A stretch of 64,000 nt of DNA. It comes from Paragemmobacter amnigenus (GTDB lineage Bacteria; Pseudomonadota; Alphaproteobacteria; Rhodobacterales; Rhodobacteraceae). Below the pieces are notes generated by a model that did not search any database, had not been told where the DNA came from, and saw nothing but the letters and a program-made list of their open reading frames with translations. Position 1 is the stretch's first letter. Every line of letters starts with the position of its first letter. Shown one piece after another: positions 52,656-61,126 of this stretch. The position numbers and the translations under genes were made by a program. The DNA is taken from the NCBI RefSeq assembly GCF_009908265.2, contig NZ_JAAATX020000006.1:62001-126000 (forward strand). Reading direction: 5' to 3'.

Positions 52656-54071
52656 GTGAACCGTTACCCGCGCGACTTCCGGGGCCACGGCCCCAATCCG
52701 CCAGATGCGAAATGGCCGGGGGGGGCAAAGATCGCCGTCTCGCTGGTGCTGAACTATGAAGAGGGCGGCGAGAACAACATCCTGCATGGCGACGGGCAGT
52801 CCGAAGCCTTCCTGTCCGACATCGCCGGTGCCGCGCCATGGCCGGGGATGCGGCACTGGAATATGGAATCCATCTATGACTACGGCGCGCGGGCGGGCTT
52901 CTGGCGTCTGCACCGGCTGTTCACGCAGATGGATATTCCCGTCACCATCTACGGCGTGACCTCGGCCCTTGCGCGCAACCCCGAACAGGTCGCCGCGATG
53001 AAGGCCGCAGGGTGGGAGATCGCCTCGCACGGTCTGAAATGGGTCGACCACCGCGACATGCCAGAGGAGGAAGAGCGCCGCCAGATCGCGGAATCCTTAC
53101 GCCTGCACGAAGAGGTGGTCGGTGAACCCCCGCGCGGCTGGTATACGGGGCGCTGTTCGATGAACACGGTCCGCCTGACCGCGGAAACCGCGCGGCTGGA
53201 CTGGATTTCCGACACCTATGACGACGACCTGCCCTACTGGATGGAGGCGGGCGACCGCGACCAGTTGGTGATCCCCTACACGCTCGAAGCCAACGACATG
53301 CGCTTTGCCACCGCGCCGGGCTATATCGAGGGCGAGCAGTTCTTCACCTATCTGAAAGACAGCTTCGACACGCTCTATGCCGAAGGCCAGCAGGGCCGCG
53401 CCAAGATGTTCTCGATCGGGCTGCATTGCCGCCTGATCGGGCGGCCGGGCAAGATCGCGGGGCTGAAACGCTTTCTCGACTATGCGCGCGGGCATGAGGG
53501 CGTCTGGTTCCCCCGCCGCATCGACATCGCGCGGCACTGGGCGGCGACGCATCCGCACAAAAGGATCGAACGTCCGTCGCGCATGACGAAGGACCGTTTC
53601 GTCGAACGCTTCGGCGGGATCGTGGAACATTCGCCCTGGGTTGCGGAACGGGCATGGGCGCTGGAACTCGGCCCCGCGCATGACAGCGCGACGGGTCTGG
53701 CCAATGCCCTGCACCGCGTGCTGCGGACGGCCAGCCGCGACGAAAGGCTGGGCGTGCTGCGCGCCCATCCCGACCTTGCGGGCAAGCTTGCCGCCGCGAA
53801 ACGCCTGACGCCCGAATCCACTGCCGAACAGGCCAGCGCGGCGCTGGATGCCCTGACGGACGAGGAACGCGCGACCTTCCAGCGGCTCAACACGGCCTAT
53901 GTGGAAAAGCACGGCTTCCCCTTCATCATCGCCGTGCGCGACAACACCAAGGCGTCCATCCTTGCCGCCTTCGAAACCCGCATCGGCAACGACACCGACA
54001 CCGAATTCGCCACCGCCTGCGGACAGGTCGAACGCATCGCGGAACTGCGCCTGAAGGATATCCTGCCATGA
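52656..54071 (+). CDS. Allantoinase PuuE fused to OHCU decarboxylase
   Basis: 471 residues, starting at GTG 52656. Residues 1 to about 300 are a metal-independent PuuE-type allantoinase of the polysaccharide deacetylase fold ([88 protein letters not shown]). From about 307 to the end is a UraD domain ([33 protein letters not shown] with the key His, [16 protein letters not shown]). So one protein makes S-allantoin from OHCU and opens it to allantoate. Such fusions are known in proteobacteria. Its stop overlaps the next start (ATGA). Confidence 0.92.
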   Translation: MNRYPRDFRGHGPNPPDAKWPGGAKIAVSLVLNYEEGGENNILHGDGQSEAFLSDIAGAAPWPGMRHWNMESIYDYGARAGFWRLHRLFTQMDIPVTIYGVTSALARNPEQVAAMKAAGWEIASHGLKWVDHRDMPEEEERRQIAESLRLHEEVVGEPPRGWYTGRCSMNTVRLTAETARLDWISDTYDDDLPYWMEAGDRDQLVIPYTLEANDMRFATAPGYIEGEQFFTYLKDSFDTLYAEGQQGRAKMFSIGLHCRLIGRPGKIAGLKRFLDYARGHEGVWFPRRIDIARHWAATHPHKRIERPSRMTKDRFVERFGGIVEHSPWVAERAWALELGPAHDSATGLANALHRVLRTASRDERLGVLRAHPDLAGKLAAAKRLTPESTAEQASAALDALTDEERATFQRLNTAYVEKHGFPFIIAVRDNTKASILAAFETRIGNDTDTEFATACGQVERIAELRLKDILP

Positions 54072-54910
54072 CCGGCTATTACGCACCCCCGGGCGGTCTG
54101 CCCCCGCAAACCAGCCTGATGACCGGCCGCGCGGTGTTCACCGACGCCTATGCCTTCATCCCCAAGGGCGTATTCTCGGACATTGTCACCAGCTACCTGC
54201 CCAGCTGGGACAAGACGCGCCTCTGGCTGATCGCGCGGCCCATGACGGGCTTTTCCGAAACCTTCTCGCAATATGTGATGGAGGTCGCCCCCGGCGGCGG
54301 GTCGGACACGCCCGATCCGGACGCGGGCGTGGAACACTGGCTGTTCTTCACCGGCGGTCTGGCCACCGTCACCGTGGGCGGCGTCGGGACCGAGGCCGAG
54401 GCGGGCAGCTACTTCTACATCCCCGCCGGCACGCCATGGACCCTGCTGGCCGAGGGCGCCGAACCCGCGCGCTTCCATTGGCTGCGCAAGGTCTATGAAC
54501 CCGCGCCGGGCGTGCCTGCGCCGGACCCCATCATCATCAACGAACGCGACCTTGCCCCCATCGCCATGCCCGACACGCAGGGACGCTGGGCCACCACCCG
54601 CTTTGCCGACCCGACCGACCTGCGCCACGACGCCCATGTGAACATCGTGACCTTCCAGCCCGGCGGCGTGATCCCGTTCGAGGAAACCCACGTGATGGAA
54701 CACGGTCTCTACGTCCTCGAAGGCAAGGCCGTCTACAAGCTGAACAAGGACTGGGTCGAGGTGGAGGCAGGCGACTTCATGTGGCTGCGCGCCTATTGCC
54801 CGCAGGCCTGCTATGCCGCAGGCCCCGGCCCCTTCCGCTATCTGCTCTACAAGGACGTCAACCGCCACGCCAAGCTGCGCGGGCCGGGGGCCTTTGGCGC
54901 GCTGCGCTGA
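54068..54910 (+). CDS. allE: (S)-ureidoglycine aminohydrolase
   Basis: 280 residues; a bicupin manganese enzyme that releases ammonia from S-ureidoglycine to give S-ureidoglycolate. Cupin 1 includes EHWLFFTGGLATVTVGGVGTEAEAGSYFYIPAGTPW, and cupin 2 FQPGGVIPFEETHVMEHGLYVLEGKAVYKLNKDWVEVEAGDFMWLRAYCPQACYAAG with the metal ligands [43 protein letters not shown] is the family start. It overlaps puuE-uraD by four bases. Another name in use is UGHY/YlbA. Confidence 0.9.
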   Translation: MTGYYAPPGGLPPQTSLMTGRAVFTDAYAFIPKGVFSDIVTSYLPSWDKTRLWLIARPMTGFSETFSQYVMEVAPGGGSDTPDPDAGVEHWLFFTGGLATVTVGGVGTEAEAGSYFYIPAGTPWTLLAEGAEPARFHWLRKVYEPAPGVPAPDPIIINERDLAPIAMPDTQGRWATTRFADPTDLRHDAHVNIVTFQPGGVIPFEETHVMEHGLYVLEGKAVYKLNKDWVEVEAGDFMWLRAYCPQACYAAGPGPFRYLLYKDVNRHAKLRGPGAFGALR

Positions 54911-54916
54911 TCGCGT

Positions 54917-54970
54917 CCATTTTCCGTCCACAAATATCCCGGGGGGTGCGGGGGGCTGGCCCCCCGCGGC
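54917..54970 (+). repeat. Dispersed GC-rich repeat, copy d
   Basis: In the gap between ureidoglycine aminohydrolase and allA: CCATTTTCCGTCCACAAATA, then CCCGGGGGG and a hairpin with 8-base arms GCGGGGGG/CCCCCCGC around CTGG. Closest to copy e. Confidence 0.75.
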
Positions 54971-54983
54971 AAAAGGCAGAACG

Positions 54984-55457
54984 ATGCAGACCATCAAGAT
55001 CAAACCCCTGACCGCCGAAGCCTTCGCCCCCTATGGCGAGGTGCTGGAGGCTGCGGGCGATTTCCGGCTGATCAATGCGGGCCTCTGCCGCCGCCACCAT
55101 GACCGCGCGGGTCTGGACTTCGGCCCCGCCGGACGCGCGGGGATTTCCATCTTCAAGGCCGAGCTGCGGTCGCTGCCCTATGCCTTCAACCTGATCGAAC
55201 GCCACCCCGACGGATCGCAGGCCTTCATCCCGATGTCCGCCGACCCCTTCCTCGTCATTGTCAGCGACGGGCCGACGGCCACGCCCCATGCCTTCGTCAC
55301 GGACGGGGCGCAGGGCATCAACCTGCGCCGCGGGACGTGGCATGGCGTGCTGACGCCACTGGGCGGGCCGGGGCTATTTGCCGTGATCGACCGGATCGGC
55401 CAGACCCCCAATCTCGAGGAATACCGCTTTTCCGAAAGCTGGACGGTCACGCCCTAG
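54984..55457 (+). CDS. allA: Ureidoglycolate lyase
   Basis: 157 residues. Splits S-ureidoglycolate into glyoxylate and urea. The family pattern is MQTIKIKPLTAEAFAPYGEVLEAAG at the start, LIERHPDGSQAFIPMSADPFLVIV (the HPxGSQAFIP signature) and RRGTWHGVLTPLG. An AAAGG site lies shortly before the ATG. It is the last ureide gene and yields the glyoxylate that the neighbouring bhc genes can use. It is convergent with the gap gene, with three bases between stops. Confidence 0.94.
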   Translation: MQTIKIKPLTAEAFAPYGEVLEAAGDFRLINAGLCRRHHDRAGLDFGPAGRAGISIFKAELRSLPYAFNLIERHPDGSQAFIPMSADPFLVIVSDGPTATPHAFVTDGAQGINLRRGTWHGVLTPLGGPGLFAVIDRIGQTPNLEEYRFSESWTVTP

Positions 55458-55460
55458 GGC

Positions 55461-56435
55461 TCAGCCCATCCGCATCGCCACATCCAGCATCCGGTTGGAA
55501 AAGCCCCATTCATTGTCATACCAGCCAAAGACGCGCAGCATGCCGCCCGCCGTCACCCGTGTTTCGGGGCAGGCCATGACGATGCTTTCCGGCCGCGCCC
55601 GCAGGTCGGTCGACACGAGCGGCCGGTCCGTCGCGCCGATCACGCCACCCGCCGCGCGGAATGCGGCGTTCACCTCTTCCGCGGTTGCCCGCCGCTCTGT
55701 CATCACCGACAGGTCGACGCACGAGACCGAGGCGGTGGGAACGCGCACCGCCGACCCCTCGATCCGGCCCGCGATCTGGGGCAGCACCACATCGACAAGG
55801 CGGCTGGCCGAGGTCGTCGTCGGCACCATCGACAGCGCCGCGGCGCGCGAGCGCGGGTAATCGGCGGCAGGGGCATCCACCGTGGGCTGGCTGCCGGTAT
55901 AGCAATGGATCGTCGTCATCGACCCCGTCACCACCCCCCAGCGGTCATGGATCAGCCGTGCCAGCGGCGCCAGCGCATTCGTGGTGCAAGAGGCGTTGGA
56001 GACGATCGCCTGCCCCGCAAGCGCCGCATCATTGGCCCCGAGCACGACCGTGAAATCCGCGGCCTTCGACGGCCCCGACACCAGCACACGCCGCGCCCCC
56101 GCGCGCAGGCCGCGTTCCGCCACATCGCGGGCATCCGCGCGGCCTGTGCATTCCATCACCACATCCACGCCCGACAGGTCCAGCGCCGATATGTCGGGCG
56201 TGCGGTGCAGCGGGATCGCCACCCCGTTCACCACCAGCGCCCCCGATTGCAGTGCCACGCTGCCGTGCCACGGGCCGAAGACGGAATCGTATTCGAAGAG
56301 ATAGGCGCACATCTCGGCCGCCGCGATGTCGTTGATCCCCGCCACCGTCAGGTCCGGCCAGCGGTCCGGCGACTGGATCAGCGCGCGCAGCACCGACCGC
56401 CCGATCCGCCCGAAGCCGTTGATGAAGACGCGCAT
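55461..56435 (-). CDS. gap: Glyceraldehyde-3-phosphate dehydrogenase
   Basis: 324 residues from MRVFINGFGRIGRSVLRALI. Has the NAD-binding INGFGRIGR and INDIAAAEMCAYLFEYDSVFG, catalytic Cys150 in SNASCTTNALAPL, and RVPTASVSCVDL and WYDNEWGFSNRMLD. Oxidises glyceraldehyde 3-phosphate in glycolysis, or works in reverse in gluconeogenesis. Shorter than the usual 330-340 and rather diverged (GMLRVFGWYDNE, many Ala), so it may be a second isozyme rather than the main glycolytic one. Its place between the ureide and bhc genes suggests use during growth on C2 compounds, but this is inference. Confidence 0.85.
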   Translation of the reverse strand: MRVFINGFGRIGRSVLRALIQSPDRWPDLTVAGINDIAAAEMCAYLFEYDSVFGPWHGSVALQSGALVVNGVAIPLHRTPDISALDLSGVDVVMECTGRADARDVAERGLRAGARRVLVSGPSKAADFTVVLGANDAALAGQAIVSNASCTTNALAPLARLIHDRWGVVTGSMTTIHCYTGSQPTVDAPAADYPRSRAAALSMVPTTTSASRLVDVVLPQIAGRIEGSAVRVPTASVSCVDLSVMTERRATAEEVNAAFRAAGGVIGATDRPLVSTDLRARPESIVMACPETRVTAGGMLRVFGWYDNEWGFSNRMLDVAMRMG

Positions 56436-56522
56436 TGCCGAACTCCCCTGCCCGCTGGCGCACAGACAGACCACGGCCTGCGACGGGCTTCAATGCCTGA
56501 AACGCGATATGATCAAACGGCA

Positions 56523-56544
56523 GGATGGGCAATATTGCCCATCC
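56523..56544. repeat. Palindrome with core GGGCAATATTGCCC, copy 2
   Basis: A perfect 22-base palindrome (GGAT + core at 56527-56540 + ATCC) between the bhcD stop and the gap start, both minus. Same core as at 36824. Confidence 0.75.
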
Positions 56545-56550
56545 CACGGG

Positions 56551-57510
56551 TCACAACGCCACCTCGATCCCTAGGCCCCGCTCGCGCGCCCGCGCCACGG
56601 CCACGGCGGCCACGGCCAGATCCTGCAGGCCCACGCCCGTCCCGTCGAACAGCGTGATCTCCTCTGCCGACCGCCGCCCCGCATCCGCGCCCGTCAGCAC
56701 CGCGCCAAGCGGCGTGATGTCCCCCGCCGCCACCAGCCCCGCCGCCATCGCGTGCTGCGCCTCGCCGATCGTGACCGACTGCGCCACCTCGTCCGTGAAG
56801 AGCCGCGCCTTGGCGACAAGTGCGGTTTCCACCTCTTGCTTGCCCTTGGTGTCGGTGCCCATACAGGCCAGATGGGTGCCCGCCCGCACATGCCCCGCCA
56901 TCAGCGACGCAGCGGGGGACGAGGTGATGGTGATGATCGCATCCGCCTCTGCCATCCGCTCCAGCGGCACGGCCTCGAAGGGCAGGCCCAGTTCCGCCGC
57001 CACCTCGGCCAGTTTCGGCAGCATCTCGGGATGCAGGTTCCAGCCGATCACGCGATCCCACTGCCGCACCCGCGCTGCCGCGCGCAACTGGAACCCCGCC
57101 TGATGCCCCGCACCGACCATCCCCAGCACCCGCGCCTCCCGCCGCGCCAGCCGGTCGATGGACAGGGCCGAGGCCGCCGCCGTCCGCAGCGCGGTCAGCA
57201 GGTTGCCCCCCACCATCGCCGTCGGACGGCCCGAGTCGGGATCGAAGAGATAGACCGTGGACTGGTGGTTGGTGATCCCGCGCGCCATGTTGCCCGGAAA
57301 ATACCCCCCCGCCTTCACGCCCAGCATCCCCCCCGCGCGGTCCAGCCCGGATTTGAACCCGTACTGCCGCCCCTCGCCCAGCGCCTCGCGCACGACGGGG
57401 AAGTTGTAGGCCTGATCCCGCGCCATGGCGGCAAAGGTCGCCGCCACCGCGTCATAGGCATCCTGGGCAGAGACGAGGTCGGCAATCAGCGCCTCGGGAA
57501 CGATCAGCAT
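56551..57510 (-). CDS. bhcD: Iminosuccinate reductase, ornithine cyclodeaminase family
   Basis: 319 residues. Family motifs: GGMLGVKAGGYFPGN, STVYLFDPDSGRPTAMVGGNLLTALRTAAASALSIDRLAR, and the Rossmann VLGMVGAGHQAGFQLRAAARV, then TDEVAQSVTIGEAQHAM. Alone it would be called an ornithine cyclodeaminase-like enzyme; its position with BhcA, BhcB and BhcC identifies it as the last step of the beta-hydroxyaspartate cycle, reducing iminosuccinate to aspartate with NADH. AAGGA precedes the start. It is the last gene of the bhcABCD set. Confidence 0.9.
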   Translation of the reverse strand: MLIVPEALIADLVSAQDAYDAVAATFAAMARDQAYNFPVVREALGEGRQYGFKSGLDRAGGMLGVKAGGYFPGNMARGITNHQSTVYLFDPDSGRPTAMVGGNLLTALRTAAASALSIDRLARREARVLGMVGAGHQAGFQLRAAARVRQWDRVIGWNLHPEMLPKLAEVAAELGLPFEAVPLERMAEADAIITITSSPAASLMAGHVRAGTHLACMGTDTKGKQEVETALVAKARLFTDEVAQSVTIGEAQHAMAAGLVAAGDITPLGAVLTGADAGRRSAEEITLFDGTGVGLQDLAVAAVAVARARERGLGIEVAL

Positions 57511-57573
57511 CGCATGTCCTTCGGGGAAAAGGGGGGAAGGCGCGCGCAGGCATCCCCGCGCGCGCCTGTCGGA

Positions 57574-58737
57574 TCAATAGGCCTTGCCGCGCGCCGACAC
57601 CGGCCAGACCACCTCGACCTTGCCGCCGCGCACGCCCACATACCAGTCATGGACGTTGCAGGTCGGGTCGCAATGGCCGGGCACCAGACGCAGCTTGTCA
57701 TTGACCTTCAGCACGCCCTGCGGGTCGTCGATCACGCCATGCTCGTCGCTGCACTTGATGTATTTCACATCCGTCCGGCCATGGATGACCGGCAGCCCGC
57801 TATCAACCGACTGCGCCTTCAGCCCCGCGTCGCAGATCGCGCGGTCGGCCTTGGCGTGGGACATGACCGAGGTCAGGATGAACAGCGCATTCTCCCATTC
57901 CCCCTGATCAATCCGCTTGCCATCCTTGTCGAGGATGCGCCCGTAATCGGCATCCATGAAGGCGTAGGAACCGCACTGAAGCTCGTTATAGACCCCCGAA
58001 TTTCCTTCGAAGTAATAGGACCCCGTGCCACCGCCCCCGACGATGTCGCAGTCGATCCCTTCCGCCTTCAGCGCATCGACCGCATCGCGCACCATGGCGA
58101 CCGCGATGTCGATCTTGGCCTTGCGGTCCTCGTATTTGTCCATGTGCTGCATCGCGCCCTGATAGGCTTGGATGCCCGCGAATTTCAGCCCCGGCGCGGC
58201 GGCAATCGCCTTGGCCAGAGCCACCACCGCAGGCGTCGTCGTCACGCCACACCGCCCCGCGCCGCAATCGATCTCCACCAGACATTCGATGGTCGTGCCG
58301 TGCTTCACCGCCGCCGCCGACAGATCGGCCACATTGGCCGGATCATCCACGCAGCAGATCGTCCGCGCGCCCAGCTTCGGTATCCGCGCCAGACGGTCGA
58401 TCTTGGCCGGATCGCGCACCTGGTTGCTGACCAGCACGTCCTTGATCCCGCCCCGGGCAAAGACCTCGGCCTCGCTCACCTTCTGGCAGCAGACGCCGCA
58501 GGACCCGCCCAGCCGTTCCTGCAGCAGGGCCACATCCACCGACTTGTGCATCTTGCCATGCACGCGGTGACGCACGCCCATCGCCTTGGCGAAGTTGCCC
58601 ATCTTCACGATGTTGCGCTCCAGCGCGTCCAGATCCAGCACGAGGCAGGGCGTCTGGATATCCGCCTCGGCCATCCCCGGCAGCGCGGGGATGTCATAGC
58701 CCACTTCCAGCCCGTCCAGTTTCACAGGTGCGTTCAT
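57574..58737 (-). CDS. bhcC: Beta-hydroxyaspartate aldolase
   Basis: 387 residues from MNAPVKLDG. A PLP-dependent D-threonine aldolase/alanine racemase-like fold: PCLVLDLDALERNIVKMGNFAKAMGVRHRVHGKMHKSVDVA with the PLP lysine K62, GVCCQKVSEAEVF, DIVGGGGTGSYYFEGNSGVYNELQCGSYAFMD, and the metal site HCDPTCNVHDWY near the end. In the cycle it joins glyoxylate and glycine into (2R,3S)-beta-hydroxyaspartate. It overlaps nothing but sits five bases after bhcB, so the two are co-translated. Confidence 0.9.
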   Translation of the reverse strand: MNAPVKLDGLEVGYDIPALPGMAEADIQTPCLVLDLDALERNIVKMGNFAKAMGVRHRVHGKMHKSVDVALLQERLGGSCGVCCQKVSEAEVFARGGIKDVLVSNQVRDPAKIDRLARIPKLGARTICCVDDPANVADLSAAAVKHGTTIECLVEIDCGAGRCGVTTTPAVVALAKAIAAAPGLKFAGIQAYQGAMQHMDKYEDRKAKIDIAVAMVRDAVDALKAEGIDCDIVGGGGTGSYYFEGNSGVYNELQCGSYAFMDADYGRILDKDGKRIDQGEWENALFILTSVMSHAKADRAICDAGLKAQSVDSGLPVIHGRTDVKYIKCSDEHGVIDDPQGVLKVNDKLRLVPGHCDPTCNVHDWYVGVRGGKVEVVWPVSARGKAY

Positions 58738-58742
58738 ATCCC

Positions 58743-59705
58743 TTACCCCTTCATCCAAGGCAGCTTGTCCAGATCCACATTCCCGCCGGTCAGGATCACC
58801 CCGACCCGCTTGCCCCGGAACCGGTCCGGGTTCTTCAGGATCACCGCCAGCGGCACGGAACAGCTGGCCTCGATCACGATCTTCATCCGCTTCCAGTGCA
58901 GCTTCATCGCCTCCACGATCTCGTCCTCGGTCGCGGTCAGGACATCGGTCGCGTAGGTCTTCACGAAATGCCAGGTCAGCTCCTTCAGCGGCACCTTCAA
59001 CCCGTCGGCCACCGTGTCGGGCGCATCATCCGCGATGATGTGGCCCGCGCGGAAACTGCGCGCCGCGTCATCGGCATTCACCGGCTCGGCGGCAAAGATC
59101 TCCACCTTCGGCGCGATGGCGGACAGGGTCAGGCAGGTGCCGGAAATCATCCCGCCCCCGCCGATGGGGGCCACCACGGCCTCCAGCCCCTCCACCTGCT
59201 CCATCAACTCGCGCGAGCAGGTCCCCTGCCCCGCGATGACGCGCGGGTCGTTGTAGGGATGCACGAAATCCGCCCCCGTGCGCGCCTGCACCTCGGCAAA
59301 GACCGCCTCGCGGCTGCTGGTCGACGGCTCGCATTCCACGATCACCCCGCCATAGCCGCGCACCGCATCCTTCTTGGCCTGCGGCGCCGTGCGTGGCATC
59401 ACCACCGTGCAGGGTATCCCCCGCCGCCCCGCCGCATAGGACAGGCTCAGCGCATGGTTCCCGCTGCTATGGGTGGCAACCCCCCGCTCCAGCTGATCCT
59501 CGCGCAACCCGAAGACGGCGTTCGACGCCCCCCGCACCTTGAACGCGCCCGCCTTCTGGAAGTTCTCGCATTTGAAGAACAGCTCCGCCCCCGTCAGCTC
59601 GTTCAGGAACGAAGACGTCAACACCGGCGTGCGGTGGATATAGGGCCTGATCCTTTCATGCGCCGCGACCACATCGTCATAGGTCGGCACCACCATCTCT
59701 GCCAT
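58743..59705 (-). CDS. bhcB: Beta-hydroxyaspartate dehydratase
   Basis: 320 residues from MAEMVVPTYDDVVAA. A PLP enzyme of the threonine dehydratase/serine racemase family: CENFQKAGAFKVRGA with PLP lysine K56, SSGNHALSLSYAAGRRGIP, and the phosphate loop PIGGGGMISGTCL. In the cycle it removes water from beta-hydroxyaspartate to give iminosuccinate. By itself it could be taken for serine/threonine dehydratase; order bhcA-B-C-D supports the assignment. Upstream gap contains repeat copy e. Confidence 0.9.
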   Translation of the reverse strand: MAEMVVPTYDDVVAAHERIRPYIHRTPVLTSSFLNELTGAELFFKCENFQKAGAFKVRGASNAVFGLREDQLERGVATHSSGNHALSLSYAAGRRGIPCTVVMPRTAPQAKKDAVRGYGGVIVECEPSTSSREAVFAEVQARTGADFVHPYNDPRVIAGQGTCSRELMEQVEGLEAVVAPIGGGGMISGTCLTLSAIAPKVEIFAAEPVNADDAARSFRAGHIIADDAPDTVADGLKVPLKELTWHFVKTYATDVLTATEDEIVEAMKLHWKRMKIVIEASCSVPLAVILKNPDRFRGKRVGVILTGGNVDLDKLPWMKG

Positions 59706-59720
59706 GTCGCGCACCCCTGC

Positions 59721-59776
59721 CTCCATTTTCCGTTCCCAAATATCCCGGGGGTCCGGGGGCTGGCCCCCGGTCCCGC
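59721..59776 (+). repeat. Dispersed GC-rich repeat, copy e
   Basis: In the 79-base gap between bhcA and bhcB: CCATTTTCCGTTCCCAAATA, CCCGGGGG, and a hairpin CCGGGGG/CCCCCGG around CTGG (59753-59770). Nearly the same as copy d. Confidence 0.75.
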
Positions 59777-59784
59777 CGCATCCG

Positions 59785-60975
59785 TCATTCCGCCGCCATG
59801 GCCATGGGCGCGGCCGACCCGCGATAGAACTCCGCCGCCGCCGCCACACCCGATCCCAGCCGCACGCCCCAGCCCAGATCGGCCATGCACATCTCGGCCG
59901 TCGCAAGGCCCCCCAGCACCATCACATCCGTCAGCATCCCCAGATGCCCGATGCGGAACACCTTGCCCGCCACCTCGCCCAGTCCTACACCGAAGGCCAC
60001 GCCGTATTTCTCGGCCGCCAGCTTCACCAGATCGGTCCCGTTGCACCCCGCAGGCACCACCACCGCCGTCACCGTGTCGGAACAAAGATCCGCCGACGCC
60101 GCGCAGGGCCGCATCCCCCAGGCCGCCACCGCGCGCCGCACCCCTTCGGCCAGCCGCGCATGGCGGGCATAGACGGCCTCCAGCCCCTCGTCCTCCAGCA
60201 TCTCGATGGACTTCGCCAGGCCCGCAATCAGCCCTACCGCGGGCGTGTAGGGATACCCCCCCGCCGCATAGCCCTTCAGCATGTCGCGGAAATCGAAGAA
60301 GGTCCGCGCCATCCGCGCCCCCTCCATCGCGGCAAGGGCCTTGTCCGACACGCCAAGGATCGCCAGACCGGCCGGCAGCATGAACCCCTTCTGGCTGCCC
60401 GCCACGGCGATATCCACACCCCAACCGGCCATGTCGAACGGCATCGACCCGATGGACGACACCCCGTCCACGAACAGCATCGCCCCATGCCCCGCCGCAT
60501 CCATCGCCCGCCGGATGCCACCGATATCCGACCGCACACCCGTCGCCGTCTCGTTATGGGTCGCCAGAACCGCCTTGATCCGCCCGGCCCCATCAGCCCG
60601 CAGCGCCGCCTCGATGGCGGCGATCGGCGCGCCCTGCCCCCAGGGCGTCTCGATGATCTGCACCTCCAGCCCGTGGCGCTGGCACAGGTCGATCCAGCGG
60701 TGGCTGAACATCCCGAACCGCGCGGCCAGAACCGTATCGCCGGGCGACAGGGTGTTGGTGATCGCGGCTTCCCATCCCCCCGTGCCAGTGGACGGCAGGA
60801 TGATCACCTCGCCCCCCTCCATCCGCAGCACGCGCCGCACCCCCGCCACCGCCGGACGGAACAGCCGCCCAAAGGCCGCCGAACGATGGTCGATCGTCGG
60901 CATGTCGCAGGCCTTGCGGATCACCTCGGGGATGTTGGTCGGACCGGGAATGAAGACGGGATTCTGGAAGGACAT
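59785..60975 (-). CDS. bhcA: Aspartate:glyoxylate aminotransferase
   Basis: 396 residues. A serine-glyoxylate aminotransferase-like PLP enzyme: GPTNIPEVIRKACDMPTIDHRSAAFGRLF, ILPSTGTGGWEAAITNTLSPGD, ATHNETATGVRSDIGGIRR, DGVSSIGSMPFDM and the PLP lysine K196 in AGSQKGFMLPAGL. In the cycle it converts glyoxylate to glycine using aspartate as amino donor, producing oxaloacetate. First gene of bhcABCD, preceded by GGAG and divergent from bhcR. It could be mistaken for a phosphonate or photorespiratory enzyme, but the cluster decides. Confidence 0.92.
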   Translation of the reverse strand: MSFQNPVFIPGPTNIPEVIRKACDMPTIDHRSAAFGRLFRPAVAGVRRVLRMEGGEVIILPSTGTGGWEAAITNTLSPGDTVLAARFGMFSHRWIDLCQRHGLEVQIIETPWGQGAPIAAIEAALRADGAGRIKAVLATHNETATGVRSDIGGIRRAMDAAGHGAMLFVDGVSSIGSMPFDMAGWGVDIAVAGSQKGFMLPAGLAILGVSDKALAAMEGARMARTFFDFRDMLKGYAAGGYPYTPAVGLIAGLAKSIEMLEDEGLEAVYARHARLAEGVRRAVAAWGMRPCAASADLCSDTVTAVVVPAGCNGTDLVKLAAEKYGVAFGVGLGEVAGKVFRIGHLGMLTDVMVLGGLATAEMCMADLGWGVRLGSGVAAAAEFYRGSAAPMAMAAE

Positions 60976-61032
60976 CGGGGCAACTCCACCTTGGATTGCC
61001 CTGACCCTACGCCCGCCGACCCGATCCCGCAA

Positions 61033-61065
61033 TTTTTTCGAAAAGATTTTTCATTCAACGAAAAA
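61033..61065. promoter_or_regulatory. Candidate BhcR operator
   Basis: In the AT-rich part of the 151-base gap between bhcA and bhcR: the palindrome TTTTCGAAAA (61035-61044) and the inverted repeat TTTTTC-N7-GAAAAA (61047-61065). IclR-type regulators commonly bind such dyads in the divergent promoter region. Confidence 0.45.
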
Positions 61066-61126
61066 CCCGCTATCCTGCCGTCAAATCAACCGCTTGCGCT
61101 TTTTCACCCGAACCGGACGCCCGACA

